The notes beneath the pieces were generated by a model, which saw only the letters and a program-made list of their open reading frames with translations, was not told the DNA's origin and made no database searches. Position numbers and translations under genes: made by a program. Below, piece after piece: positions 18,525 through 27,952 of a DNA stretch of 64,000 nucleotides (position 1 is the first letter of the stretch; each line of letters begins with the position of its first letter). The DNA is from Gracilibacillus kekensis (lineage in GTDB: Bacteria; Bacillota; Bacilli; Bacillales; Amphibacillaceae): the NCBI RefSeq assembly GCF_900143085.1, contig NZ_FRCZ01000001.1, forward strand, positions 1,140,964 through 1,204,963. Direction: 5' to 3'.

Positions 18525-19817
18525 ATGTATCCTTTTTTATGGATTGTTTTTGCCGGATTTATATTATTATCAACATTACCACTTTTATCTGCAAAAAATA
18601 GAACAAAGTGGAAAATTACTCAAGCGATTGTGGTAACTGCTACCATTATCCTTGTCATATTAGCAATCGAACTATTACAAATTCCTCCATTAGTACCGCT
18701 CATCCTAGTTGTGATCGTTAGTTTTCTTACTGACAAATCAACTTATACGAAAGCTGGGCTTATTATCACTGGAGTAGTCTTACTTCTTCTTGCTGCGGGA
18801 GCGTATTATTTATTTCACGATGACCCAGACTATGTTCAGAAATACATAGACAACAACCCTCAACAAGCATCCATACAGATTAATGTTAATGGAGAAACGG
18901 TTGTCAGCCAACAAGCTAACGTAAAACGACCTCTTGCAAGTGTAGTAAAGACTGTCATAGCAATAGAATATGCCAATCAGGTGACAGAGGGTACAATCGA
19001 TCCTGATCAACAAATACCATTATCCGAACTAGAAAAATATTACCTAGAAAATACCGATGGAGGGGCACATCCTGCGTGGTTAGACGACATGAGAGTTACT
19101 GAACAAATCGTAAACGGTGAAATTTCTCTCCATCAAGTGGCCAAAGGAATGATTCATTACAGTTCCAATGCCAATACTGATTTTTTAATAGAAAAGTTAG
19201 GCGCCGAATCTATTAACCGTGTCATAGAAACCTTGGAATTAGACAATCATGATCCTGTATATCCACTGGTATCCGCTCTATTGACATCTGTATACTTAAA
19301 TCATCAACATGATGGAAATCTAAGTGACCAAGAATTAGAGGATATGCTTCAGGCAATGTCATTAGAAGAATACCGAGAATTGGTTTGGCAGATTCATGAT
19401 GAGTTGAAACAAGGAGAATCTGATTTTTTTGATGAAACGGTTTCTGTCCCTATGGATTTGCAGAAAGTTTGGTCTGATCGTTTACCGAATGCAACGGTTG
19501 AAGATTATGGGAAAGTCATGCAAGCCATCTCAAACAATACAGCAACAGTGCCAGAAGGAGAAGAAATCCTTCGCGATATAATGGAATGGCCAATGGAAAT
19601 ACACCAATCCAATCGAGAAAAGTATGCCCATTTTGGAGCAAAAGGTGGCTCAACAGCATTCATTATAAACCAAGCCTTATACGTAGAAGACAACAACGGC
19701 AAAAAAGTCGAGCTAATCCTCTTTACCGAAGGATTTAACCTTATCGAACGCATGAAAATCAATCAAAACATAAACGCATATATGAAAGAAATTCTTGCTG
19801 AATATATTGAGACGTAG
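18525..19817 (+). CDS. Membrane-anchored serine hydrolase, beta-lactamase fold
   Basis: About 430 residues. Three N-terminal membrane helices are followed by an extracellular domain with class A beta-lactamase/PBP-like motifs: SVVK (S-x-x-K in RPLASVVKTVIAIEYA), SSN (HYSSNANTDFLIEK) and K-G-G (AHFGAKGGSTAFI). Such proteins are beta-lactamases, esterases or peptidases; the membrane anchor and Gram-positive setting favour cell-wall or peptide hydrolysis. It starts after AGAAAGGA and lies 200 nt beyond the kinase on the same strand. Confidence 0.82.
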   Translation: MYPFLWIVFAGFILLSTLPLLSAKNRTKWKITQAIVVTATIILVILAIELLQIPPLVPLILVVIVSFLTDKSTYTKAGLIITGVVLLLLAAGAYYLFHDDPDYVQKYIDNNPQQASIQINVNGETVVSQQANVKRPLASVVKTVIAIEYANQVTEGTIDPDQQIPLSELEKYYLENTDGGAHPAWLDDMRVTEQIVNGEISLHQVAKGMIHYSSNANTDFLIEKLGAESINRVIETLELDNHDPVYPLVSALLTSVYLNHQHDGNLSDQELEDMLQAMSLEEYRELVWQIHDELKQGESDFFDETVSVPMDLQKVWSDRLPNATVEDYGKVMQAISNNTATVPEGEEILRDIMEWPMEIHQSNREKYAHFGAKGGSTAFIINQALYVEDNNGKKVELILFTEGFNLIERMKINQNINAYMKEILAEYIET

Positions 19818-19973
19818 GGAGGGTTCGAGACCGGTGAAAAAGTCCGATTTACTTAAACAAAATTTTACACAGAAAAAATAAGGCTCTAGGATCGTTTCTA
19901 AACAACGTTTGGAAGACAGTGAGACATTTTATGTCCTTCTAAAAATCGTAATTTTTCAAGAACAACTACTTTT

Positions 19974-20089
19974 CACTGGTCCCGGAATGTTCTAGTGTTT
20001 CACTGTTCGTGGATGCTTCCATTTATAAAGAAAAGAGTATTTAAATATTTTTAACTTTATGAAACAGTAGAACCGTCCCCCATGTTTCA
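19974..20089 (+). mobile_element. Minimal copy of the repeat-flanked cassette
   Basis: A degenerate left repeat (about 19974-20002, keeping GTTCTAGTGTTTCA) and a good inverted right repeat (20060-20089, one extra C) enclose only 57 nt. This fits a cassette that has lost its whole gene and hairpin but kept both ends. The right copy lies 3 nt from the stop codon of the DUF3298 gene. Confidence 0.6.
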
Positions 20090-20092
20090 TAG

Positions 20093-20719
20093 TTAATTGT
20101 TTACAGCCAACCGGCCAAGTGGGCCGTTTTCAACGATAATATCCTGGAGATCATATACTGAAATTGGAAACATCGGAAATCCGAAATAATAGGGGGTAAG
20201 TTCATATAGTTGGAAATAGATCAGAAGCGTTTTGTCCGCCATATAAAAGTCTTGATCAGGTCGAATACCCGTAAATTCACCCAAAAGTGGGATATCCCGC
20301 TGTTTTATTTGTTGAGCGACTAAATGTGAGAGTCTCTCCACATAAGCACTTCCCGGCTTAAATAAGTCACTCAGCTCACACTTCTTTTCTTTTTCCAAAT
20401 CAAATGTGAGCGACTTGATAAATGTCATCCCATGTGCTGCCTGGTAGTGATACGTATAATTGGAAAGTGACAAGCTCAGTACCTGACGCTGATTGTTTTT
20501 CACTTCATATAATCCAATCATTTCTTCCACTTCTGTTGGCATATTCCCTATTTGTTCGTTGATCAGCTGTTGAGTTTGATCGATGATCGCATGATTAATC
20601 AACCTTTCCAATTGCTGATTGTGTAATGCTGTCACTTGGGGGTAAAAAACGGTTTTATTGGAACCGTCACTGATTTTATGTGTTTCTATATCGACTGGAA
20701 ATGTATAAGGCATCATCAT
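20093..20719 (-). CDS. DUF3298-type protein
   Basis: About 208 residues starting at an ATG triplet run that follows GGAGG. The C-terminal part, LLIYFQLYELTPYYFGFPMF and PISVYDLQDII, matches the DUF3298 (RsiV/PdaC-like) pattern, and the first half resembles the DUF4163 partner domain (KTVFYPQVTAL). I see no signal peptide or membrane anchor, unlike RsiV, so it may be cytoplasmic. The function is unknown. Confidence 0.7.
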   Translation of the reverse strand: MMMPYTFPVDIETHKISDGSNKTVFYPQVTALHNQQLERLINHAIIDQTQQLINEQIGNMPTEVEEMIGLYEVKNNQRQVLSLSLSNYTYHYQAAHGMTFIKSLTFDLEKEKKCELSDLFKPGSAYVERLSHLVAQQIKQRDIPLLGEFTGIRPDQDFYMADKTLLIYFQLYELTPYYFGFPMFPISVYDLQDIIVENGPLGRLAVNN

Positions 20720-20789
20720 CCATCCCCTCCTGTTTTTACCCATTGTATTCTTAGAGGATGAAATGTGTGTAATTGCCTATATATCATTA

Positions 20790-21857
20790 CTACATAGACT
20801 TTATAGCCTTACAAGACTCCCTCTTAATAAGAGTAGCATCTTCCTTTTCCACAATCCTGCGTTGTTGTTCCTGTTCAATCGATTCAATCAGAAGTGTGGT
20901 GGCTCTTTTTGCTATATCGGAAAAGGAAATCTCGATGGTTGTTAAGGCAGGATTTAGATAAGGTGAAAAAAAGGAATTATCAAATCCAATAATCGATATA
21001 TCTTCTGGAATGCGTAGTCCTAGTTCATTAATTGCCTTATAGGCACCAATGGCCATCGTGTCATTACTCACAAAAATAGCTGTTGGAGGGTTGGGGCCAC
21101 TCAATAGATGTTTTGCCCCATCGTACCCACTGTTCTCGGTGAAATCACCATGGTAAATAGCATCCTTATGCCTTTCGATTCCATGTTGTGTGAGCGTTTG
21201 TTCAAAGCCTTTCAATCTTTCGATGGCAGACAATTTTTTTAAGTTCCCAGTAATAATACCGAGAGAAGTATGGCCGAGTTCCAATAAGTACGATACTGCC
21301 TTGACACTACCTTCGTAGTTATCCGCATTTATATAAATCGCATCGTGGTCGGTGTTATACACTTCACTCGTATCAATCATGGCAATTTTATGATTTTGTT
21401 CAATTAGATTAAATATCAGCTCATATTCTGCTTCCTGTGTCCCTACAAAAATGGCACCGTCTATTATTTTTTGATGAAAAATATTTTGTACTTTTTTTAA
21501 ATCCTTTTTGGAGTAGGCAATCGAAACAAGGACATAATAATCCATTTTATTCGCCTGGTCACTGACAGCGTTCACAACTGGAGAAAAAAATGGGTTATCA
21601 TGGATGATCGTATCCTCTGTCGTTTTCACATGATGTGGCTCCTCATTATCGTTTATATCTAATAAAATGATGGCTATCATTTTATTTTTTACACCAGCTA
21701 AATTACGTGCGGAAGCATTGGGTGCATAGTTGTGTTCTTCGATGGCTTTCCACACCTTGTCTCTAGTTGCCTGGGGTATATCTGGATAATTATTAATTAC
21801 TCTTGATATGGTACTTCTGGATAAGCCCAGAAGCTTTGCTAAGTCTTCACTGCGCAT
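20790..21857 (-). CDS. LacI/GalR-family regulator beside the beta-glucan genes
   Basis: The 355-aa protein has the LacI helix-turn-helix (EDLAKLLGLSRSTISRVINN), hinge (APNASARNLAG) and effector domain (IAIILLDIND, GAIFVGTQE, ISIIGFDNSFFSPY). It lies just downstream of the two GH16 glucanase genes on the same strand but beyond a terminator, so it has its own promoter. Control of glucan utilisation is likely by position. A candidate operator is the 18-bp palindrome at 26597-26614. Confidence 0.9.
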   Translation of the reverse strand: MRSEDLAKLLGLSRSTISRVINNYPDIPQATRDKVWKAIEEHNYAPNASARNLAGVKNKMIAIILLDINDNEEPHHVKTTEDTIIHDNPFFSPVVNAVSDQANKMDYYVLVSIAYSKKDLKKVQNIFHQKIIDGAIFVGTQEAEYELIFNLIEQNHKIAMIDTSEVYNTDHDAIYINADNYEGSVKAVSYLLELGHTSLGIITGNLKKLSAIERLKGFEQTLTQHGIERHKDAIYHGDFTENSGYDGAKHLLSGPNPPTAIFVSNDTMAIGAYKAINELGLRIPEDISIIGFDNSFFSPYLNPALTTIEISFSDIAKRATTLLIESIEQEQQRRIVEKEDATLIKRESCKAIKSM

Positions 21858-21932
21858 ACATTCTCCACCTAATCATTACTATTTATCCCATTATATCAAA
21901 AAAGAGATCTTTATTTTTCTATTTTCTTAAAA

Positions 21933-21972
21933 GAGGCTGTCCAAAGATTATAAAAACCTCTTGGACAGCCTC
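21933..21972 (-). terminator. Rho-independent terminator of the glucanase unit
   Basis: GAGGCTGTCCAA (21933-21944) and TTGGACAGCCTC (21961-21972) form a perfect 12-bp stem. On the minus strand TTTT follows. It ends the GH16 transcript and separates it from the LacI gene. Confidence 0.88.
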
Positions 21973-22008
21973 CGTTTTTATTTTTATCTAACATGTAGCT
22001 AACATTAC

Positions 22009-23136
22009 TTATTCGTTTTTAAACCAGAACTCACCAAGATTTGCAGCACCGCTGGTAGACACGATAAATATATCATGTGTTCCCTGTGCCGAAACATCTA
22101 ATGACGGAGTGCCGCTCCATTGATAGGTGGACCAATCACCAGTTGCAGGATAGTCTACCGTTCCAATAGTTTGTCCATTTGGATTGCCTATTCTAATATC
22201 AAAACTACCACTTTCCGGTGATGCATAGCTGACAGCGAAAGCATTATATCCTGTAGCTAAATCCACGTCATCAAATTTAATCCAATTACCAGAGTGAAAA
22301 GATCCTACGCCACATTCCCATGATGTTATTCCGCTTGAATCGGTAAAATCACATGCCTGTAACTGAAAATCCTGAGCAGGTGAAGGGGACTGGTTTCCGC
22401 TATTCGGTGTATATCGAACCCATTCATAAGAAGAATTGGCGTCTTCTCCATAATAAGGGCCTGCCCATTCATCAATACCGTGCGTATTCCATACATTCAT
22501 CATGATTTTACTCGGGTTAGTCGGAATATTATCAGTAGCTGTAGCAACCAACTGACCGTTAACATACCAGCTAATATAGTCCTTTTGCCAATCAAAAGCA
22601 TAGGTATTAAAGCTGTGGGCAGCATTAAAACCCAAATCGTGCACTATTTCATTTCCTCCGACACCATTCGTGTAGTAATTGAATTGAACCTTGGACGTGT
22701 CGTTTCCGAGAAATTCAATATCAATCTCATCCCAAGGGGCCCCGTAAGATGGACCAGTGTATGTGAAGAAAGAAGAGATTACGCCCGATACATTTGCTGG
22801 CTTCATCGATACTTCGTACAAACCATACCCATAGAAATCACTTGTCGCATACTCTGCACACTCATAGTTATATGGTGCTTCGTACGAATAATTGGTACGA
22901 AGAGATAATTCCATTTCTCCGCCATTAAAATTAACTCTGTTTGCACTCCAGTGACATCCGAAAAAAGGATCATCATTCCTCCAGCCATCCGAGATCTGCC
23001 AGTTTTGCCCATCATGGCTGTCAAAGGGATGATACTCGGCTAACACGGTTTGCGCATAAGTTACCATCGTAAAAGACATCATTAATAGCGTCAGAATTAC
23101 CAGTCGAATCATACTTTTCACTCTAATTGTCATCAC
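22009..23136 (-). CDS. Secreted GH16 lichenase with a C-terminal CBM
   Basis: A 375-aa exported enzyme. A signal peptide ends near residue 29 (VTYAQ). The GH16 domain has the lichenase catalytic motif DEIDIEFLG (nucleophile Glu about 137, Asp about 139, acid/base Glu about 141) and two Cys near 61 and 92 that match the conserved disulfide of Bacillus lichenases. It cleaves mixed-linkage beta-1,3-1,4-glucan. After a short linker a CBM6-like module follows (about residues 260-375). It lies 29 nt downstream of the larger GH16 gene. Confidence 0.9.
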   Translation of the reverse strand: MMTIRVKSMIRLVILTLLMMSFTMVTYAQTVLAEYHPFDSHDGQNWQISDGWRNDDPFFGCHWSANRVNFNGGEMELSLRTNYSYEAPYNYECAEYATSDFYGYGLYEVSMKPANVSGVISSFFTYTGPSYGAPWDEIDIEFLGNDTSKVQFNYYTNGVGGNEIVHDLGFNAAHSFNTYAFDWQKDYISWYVNGQLVATATDNIPTNPSKIMMNVWNTHGIDEWAGPYYGEDANSSYEWVRYTPNSGNQSPSPAQDFQLQACDFTDSSGITSWECGVGSFHSGNWIKFDDVDLATGYNAFAVSYASPESGSFDIRIGNPNGQTIGTVDYPATGDWSTYQWSGTPSLDVSAQGTHDIFIVSTSGAANLGEFWFKNE

Positions 23137-23165
23137 TCCTAATTAAGATTTGAATGATCTTGCTA

Positions 23166-26100
23166 CTATTTATCTGTTACTTTTTTTCTTGATCTAACGT
23201 AAAAGAAAACACCAGCTGCAAGCACTAATAGACCAATTAATAGATAGTTATATAGCGAAGTCGCTGTATTTGGTAAGGTCTCACTGTCATTATCATTAGA
23301 GCCTTGAGTGTCTCCAGCTTCCGTTTCTTCACTATCTTCGTCTGTTTCTGACCCGGCGTTACTCGTTTTATCTGTCTCTGGATCTTCAGTTACTGGGTCC
23401 TCTGTGCCCGGATTCTCTGCTTCTGGATCTTCTGTAACTGGCTCCTCTGTATCTTCCACTTCAAATACTCCATAAATACTAAAGTGTGATACTTCAGCAA
23501 CTACTCTTTTGTTATCTTTGTCATATGAAGCAGGTTGAATGACCTCGTCTGTTTTCTCTCCATCATCATTAATATAGATTACTTTTAAGTTATCCCAATT
23601 TGATATCTTAGATGGATCCACTGTGAATGTAAGTGTAATCGGTTCATCAAAATCAATCGCTTCTCCATTTGAAGTTAATCGGAAATCATACAATTCACTG
23701 ACGGCATCCGAATTATTCGTTTTCACTTCGTCGGATACATCACCAAATTCGAATGTGATATCCTCTCCGGTTTGTAACGTACTTACTGGTACTGTAGCTG
23801 TAACTCCTTGATACGTAAATTCAATCGTGGCATTTTCATCTAGTTGATCGATGACCTCTCTACTTACCACTGTCTTTTTGGTTGCTGTATTTGTTTTGTA
23901 GACGTGATCAACCAATTCTAACTCATTCACATCCGTAATTACGGATTCCTCTGGATTTGGTTCGTCTGTATCTTCGTCCTCATCTTCTACCTTTTTCAAT
24001 AAAACATTGTCAATAACTACGTCATGTGCTTCTAATGGGGTTAACCCCTCTTCATCTTTCCCTAACGCAAAACCGAATTTAGCTGCAACGTCGGTTGGTT
24101 CGGTCATATCAAAAGTGAACGTGTACGTTTCCAATGTGTCTGTTAAGGATACCGTTTGGTCAAAATAGCCTGTCCAATCGTTATCTTCTTCTCCATTATG
24201 TTGGATTTGCAAACGTAAAGGTCGATCAACGGTTGATTTTGCATCAAAGGATACTTCATATGTCGCATCTTGTTCGATTTCAACTCCCTGTTGAAATAAT
24301 TGAATATTCCAATCGGCACTTCCGATATCTGTAATTGCTGCTTGTCCTTGTCCTTCTTCATCTACTGAAAAACTTGCCTTACCAGGATTATAGGCTTCGG
24401 CACTCCAATTAGCGAGTCCATCAAAGATCCCATTTTTAATAAGATTACCCTCTACCTGTTCTAATGGCTGTTTTTTCAAAAATACATTATCAATATAGAC
24501 ATCGCTTTCATTACCGCCCATATTAAAGTAGAGCTCAGCATTATTATCGTGTTCTGCCTCCATCGTAAAATCTACGGTATGTGCTTCGGTATTGGAGGTT
24601 AACGTAATCGTTTCCTCATGAACTACTTCCGTGTCCGCGTTCTTAAAAGCTACTTGAATATCTCTTGTTGTTTCTGCACTTGCATCAAACGTCAATTGAT
24701 ACTGTCTACCGTTTTCTAATCGGAAGCCGCTTTGCGCTAACTGTACAGAACTTGCATTGTCACCACCATCGCTAATGCGAGTCTCAAATCTTCTTTCGTT
24801 TACTGCACTTCCAATATATTTCGTTGCCTCTGCCGTTTGATCGGTGGTGAATTCCCAATATCCCATTCTTTCCGCACCCTGATCAAACGTTCCATTATAG
24901 ATATGGTTACCAGTTGGAAGTGGATCTCTTACTGTTTCTGAAGGATCAACCGGTTCTGGATCTGCAATTTTTTCTAGCCTGACATCATCAAAAGAAATAC
25001 TACTGTCGTTTAGTCCCATATTAAATTCATACCGGGCTTTTACATCTGTTGCATGTTCCATGGTAAACTCAAATTCATACTCTTCCCAAGTAGGCGTTAT
25101 CGTGAATGGATCTTGACCAGCATAATCGACCCAGCTGCGATCTCCATCTGCACCGATTTTTACTTTTAAAGGCCTTTCTGCTTCTGCCTTTGCTTTAAAG
25201 GAAGCTTTATACCTCGCTCCTTTTTCCAGGTGTATAGGAGCTTGAAGTAACTGTACACCATGTTCAACATCCCCACCTGATTCAATCTCTACATCTAATG
25301 CATCATTATTCACAGCAAGACTAGCATTAGCACTACTATCCTGTAAAAATGTCCAATAATCCGTATTCGGAACTCCTTCTACACCGTCTACCTCAGGGTC
25401 ATCTGTGTCAAAGCTCCCATTATACACGTAGTTGCCATCTTCAAGAGGTTCTCTCACTTGGTCTTCCTCTTCATTAATCGGCTTTTCATGAATTGGGTAT
25501 TCATCTTTCTCATAAACTCTTACATAATCGACAGCCATTTGTTGTGGAAAAACGGTTGTTTCATCTGGGTTTCCAGGCCAGCCCCCACCAACGGAAATAT
25601 TCATAATTAAGAAGAAATCTTGATCGAACGGAGCTGGGTACGTATATTCATCCGCATTGTCATTGTGTTTGGTAAACCAGTCATTGGCAGTATGGTATAA
25701 TTCACCATCGATATACCATCGAATTTCCCCTGGCTCCCATTCAATACTGTACACATGATAATCGTCACCAAAGCTTTGTCCATCAGGTAATGTGTACGTG
25801 CCTTGAATTTGTTGGTGCGGTTCACCAAAGTGGACCGTTCCATGTACAGTATCTGGTTCATGTCCTAACAATTCCATAATATCGATTTCACCACTTACTG
25901 GCCATGTGCCATAAAATGGTTCATCCTCTGGCATCATCCAAATAGCTGGCCAAATCCCTTGCCCAGTAGGCATTTTTGCTCTTACTTCCACTTTCCCATA
26001 TGTCCAGTTTTGTTTGCCTTTGGTAATGAGTTTCGCAGAAGAGTAGTCATATGTTTGCCCATCTTCCTCTGTGATCTCTTCTTCCCTCGCTTCAAGGATT

Positions 26101-26357
26101 AGAGATCCATCTTCAATAAAAGCATTATTTTCTGTATAAGATTGTATTTCCCCGTTCCATCTACCATTTGTAGGTACATCATAACTCCAGTTATCCATAT
26201 TTATTTCGTTACCATCAAACTCGTCAGACCACCGTAATTTCCAGTCGTCGGAATTAGTTTCGGCAGTATTAGCGGAAACACTACCGATAAAGCTAAAATT
26301 AGAACCAATAAGAATAACCGCTAGTAAAACAATGCTGATTTTTTTAAACTTCATCAT
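23166..26357 (-). CDS. Cell-wall-anchored GH16 endo-beta-1,3-glucanase with CBMs
   Basis: A 1063-aa multidomain enzyme. In order: signal peptide (to about 29); GH16 laminarinase domain with GEIDIMELLG (Glu about 157 and 162); three CBM4/9-like modules beginning at about 320, 475 and 625, each opening with a NG-x-FD motif (YNGSFD, YNGTFD, KNGIFD); a beta-rich domain of unknown function (about 800-975); an acidic Pro/Glu/Thr spacer; and a sortase signal LPNTA with membrane helix and basic tail (RSRKK). It should stay on the wall and cut laminarin-type glucan into oligomers. It is the first gene of the two-gene unit. Confidence 0.92.
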   Translation of the reverse strand: MMKFKKISIVLLAVILIGSNFSFIGSVSANTAETNSDDWKLRWSDEFDGNEINMDNWSYDVPTNGRWNGEIQSYTENNAFIEDGSLILEAREEEITEEDGQTYDYSSAKLITKGKQNWTYGKVEVRAKMPTGQGIWPAIWMMPEDEPFYGTWPVSGEIDIMELLGHEPDTVHGTVHFGEPHQQIQGTYTLPDGQSFGDDYHVYSIEWEPGEIRWYIDGELYHTANDWFTKHNDNADEYTYPAPFDQDFFLIMNISVGGGWPGNPDETTVFPQQMAVDYVRVYEKDEYPIHEKPINEEEDQVREPLEDGNYVYNGSFDTDDPEVDGVEGVPNTDYWTFLQDSSANASLAVNNDALDVEIESGGDVEHGVQLLQAPIHLEKGARYKASFKAKAEAERPLKVKIGADGDRSWVDYAGQDPFTITPTWEEYEFEFTMEHATDVKARYEFNMGLNDSSISFDDVRLEKIADPEPVDPSETVRDPLPTGNHIYNGTFDQGAERMGYWEFTTDQTAEATKYIGSAVNERRFETRISDGGDNASSVQLAQSGFRLENGRQYQLTFDASAETTRDIQVAFKNADTEVVHEETITLTSNTEAHTVDFTMEAEHDNNAELYFNMGGNESDVYIDNVFLKKQPLEQVEGNLIKNGIFDGLANWSAEAYNPGKASFSVDEEGQGQAAITDIGSADWNIQLFQQGVEIEQDATYEVSFDAKSTVDRPLRLQIQHNGEEDNDWTGYFDQTVSLTDTLETYTFTFDMTEPTDVAAKFGFALGKDEEGLTPLEAHDVVIDNVLLKKVEDEDEDTDEPNPEESVITDVNELELVDHVYKTNTATKKTVVSREVIDQLDENATIEFTYQGVTATVPVSTLQTGEDITFEFGDVSDEVKTNNSDAVSELYDFRLTSNGEAIDFDEPITLTFTVDPSKISNWDNLKVIYINDDGEKTDEVIQPASYDKDNKRVVAEVSHFSIYGVFEVEDTEEPVTEDPEAENPGTEDPVTEDPETDKTSNAGSETDEDSEETEAGDTQGSNDNDSETLPNTATSLYNYLLIGLLVLAAGVFFYVRSRKKVTDK

Positions 26358-26596
26358 TAACCTATCCTCCTAATAATTTACTAACGTATTATCAATGCAG
26401 ATTGTGAAAACCCATCACCTCCTTAAATGGCATATTTTAAAAATGGTTTTATTAATGGATTATTGGCTTTAGAAATATCAGGCATTTTGTATTTTCAGAG
26501 GTTGTCGCTATTTGCTTGGAGTTCTCAGAAGTAATTATTTGATATTTTTTTAAAAAAGTGTAGTTCACTCATATGTCTTTTTATTTACTAACAAAC

Positions 26597-26614
26597 TACT
26601 AACACGTGTTAGTA
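26597..26614. promoter_or_regulatory. 18-bp perfect palindrome upstream of the glucanase genes
   Basis: TACTAACAC/GTGTTAGTA is a perfect palindrome with a central CG, typical of LacI-family operators. It lies 240 nt upstream of the large GH16 gene in a 567-nt region without genes (26358-26924). The glucan-locus LacI protein is the obvious candidate to bind it. A related half (TTACTAACGTATTAT) lies just before the GH16 ribosome site. Confidence 0.65.
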
Positions 26615-26643
26615 AATGAGTAACAAAAAAACGTTTTACACAA

Positions 26644-26657
26644 GGAAAACGGTTTCA
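26644..26657 (-). promoter_or_regulatory. Candidate CcpA cre site
   Basis: On the minus strand TGAAACCGTTTTCC fits the cre consensus TGWAANCGNTNWCA at 13 of 14 positions. It lies upstream of the glucanase genes, where catabolite repression would be expected. Confidence 0.5.
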
Positions 26658-26924
26658 CTAATGATATTAAACTATTACTTAAACAATTTCAATCTTTTTA
26701 TGAAAAATTCATCTCTATTTTAAAAAACTCGTTCACTAATTGGAGTGTATCTGGACAAAGTCTGAGAACATTATTGTCGCTTTATGTAATAGATCAAGCG
26801 CATCACTTATTCTCTCATGAGAAAGTGTTTTTAAAAAAACTTAATTTGCACTTCATTTTTTTATACTTATGACATATAATATATCTAAATGATATATATC
26901 AACTAGATAGGATGATTTTAATTC

Positions 26925-27464
26925 ATGAAGGAATACAATAATACGACTTACGCAATTTTGGGAATTCTTACAACAGGATGCAAATCAGGATATGCCATAA
27001 AGCAGCTTATGGATCAAAGTCTTACCCACTTCTGGAAGATCAGCTATGGGCAGATTTATCCTACATTGAAACAACTTACTGCGAATGAACTTGTTACAGT
27101 TACAAATACTCAGCAAGATGGAAAGCCTGACAGAAAGGAGTACGACCTTACCCCAAAAGGATTGAATGCATTAAAGAATTGGCTCTCACAACCAATTGAA
27201 CAAATTCCAGTGGAACGAAATGAAGTGCTGCTAAAATTGTTTTTCGGTAAACACCAGTCTACAGAGCAAAATCGTATGCAATTAGAAGACTACAAACGCA
27301 AGCTGGAAGAACGTCTGCAGACCTATCATGCTATCGCCCATTCTATTCAGACACATCATGAAAACGATCCGAATGCACAGTATTGGCTATTTACATTGGA
27401 CTATGGAAAGCGAACTACCGTTGCCGCAATTGACTGGTGCGAAGCGACGATAAAAGCGATCTAA
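26925..27464 (+). CDS. PadR-family transcriptional regulator
   Basis: The 179-aa protein begins with a PadR winged helix (TYAILGILTTGCKSGYAIKQ and SYGQIYPTLKQLTANELV, then KEYDLTPKGLNALKNWL) and a C-terminal Vir-like helical dimerisation region. PadR proteins usually repress a neighbouring detoxification or efflux gene. It lies 14 nt upstream of a DUF4188 gene, the likely target in the same transcript. The promoter region holds AT-rich dyads such as GATATATATC at 26891-26900. Confidence 0.9.
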   Translation: MKEYNNTTYAILGILTTGCKSGYAIKQLMDQSLTHFWKISYGQIYPTLKQLTANELVTVTNTQQDGKPDRKEYDLTPKGLNALKNWLSQPIEQIPVERNEVLLKLFFGKHQSTEQNRMQLEDYKRKLEERLQTYHAIAHSIQTHHENDPNAQYWLFTLDYGKRTTVAAIDWCEATIKAI

Positions 27465-27478
27465 AGGAGGAGTCGAAA

Positions 27479-27952
27479 ATGAGTAAGGAAATTTTCAGTG
27501 GCAGGTTTACGACAAAAAATGAACAAGACCTCGTTGTTTTTCTGATTGGGATGCGCATTAACAAGCGATGGGCTGTCCATAAATGGGGCCCTGTTTTTAA
27601 TGCAATGCCTTCCATGATTAAAGAGCTTTATACAAACAAGACGGAGCTTGGATTTCTATCGATGGAGAGCTTTTTTGGACTTCGTACAACAGTGATGATT
27701 CAATATTGGCGCTCAACCGAAGAGCTGCTTGCCTATGCAAAAGGGAGTAACCACCTAAAGGCCTGGAAAAACTTTAATCAAAAAGTTGGTGACAATCCAG
27801 CAGTTGGCATTTACCATGAAACATATAAAGTAAAACAAGGGCAGTATGAATCAATTTATGGAAACATGCCACAATACGGTTTAGCAAAAGCCATGGAACA
27901 TATTCCAGTTCGTCATGACAAAAGATCAGCACGTAAACGGCTCGCTGAGTGA
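27479..27952 (+). CDS. DUF4188 protein (heme-monooxygenase-like fold)
   Basis: The 157-aa product starts at the ATG after AAAGGAGGAG. FSGRFTTKNEQDLVVFLIGM and TELGFLSMESFFGLRTTVMI match DUF4188 proteins, which are related to phenylacetaldoxime dehydratase-like and monooxygenase folds. It is the second gene of a PadR operon, as often seen in Bacilli. The stop TGA (27950-27952) is the first three bases of the dispersed repeat. Confidence 0.82.
   Translation: MSKEIFSGRFTTKNEQDLVVFLIGMRINKRWAVHKWGPVFNAMPSMIKELYTNKTELGFLSMESFFGLRTTVMIQYWRSTEELLAYAKGSNHLKAWKNFNQKVGDNPAVGIYHETYKVKQGQYESIYGNMPQYGLAKAMEHIPVRHDKRSARKRLAE

Noticed and set aside
22480..22908. 142-codon plus-strand frame opposite the lichenase gene
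   Set aside because: It is the shadow of a strongly supported GH16 gene and has no protein-like features.
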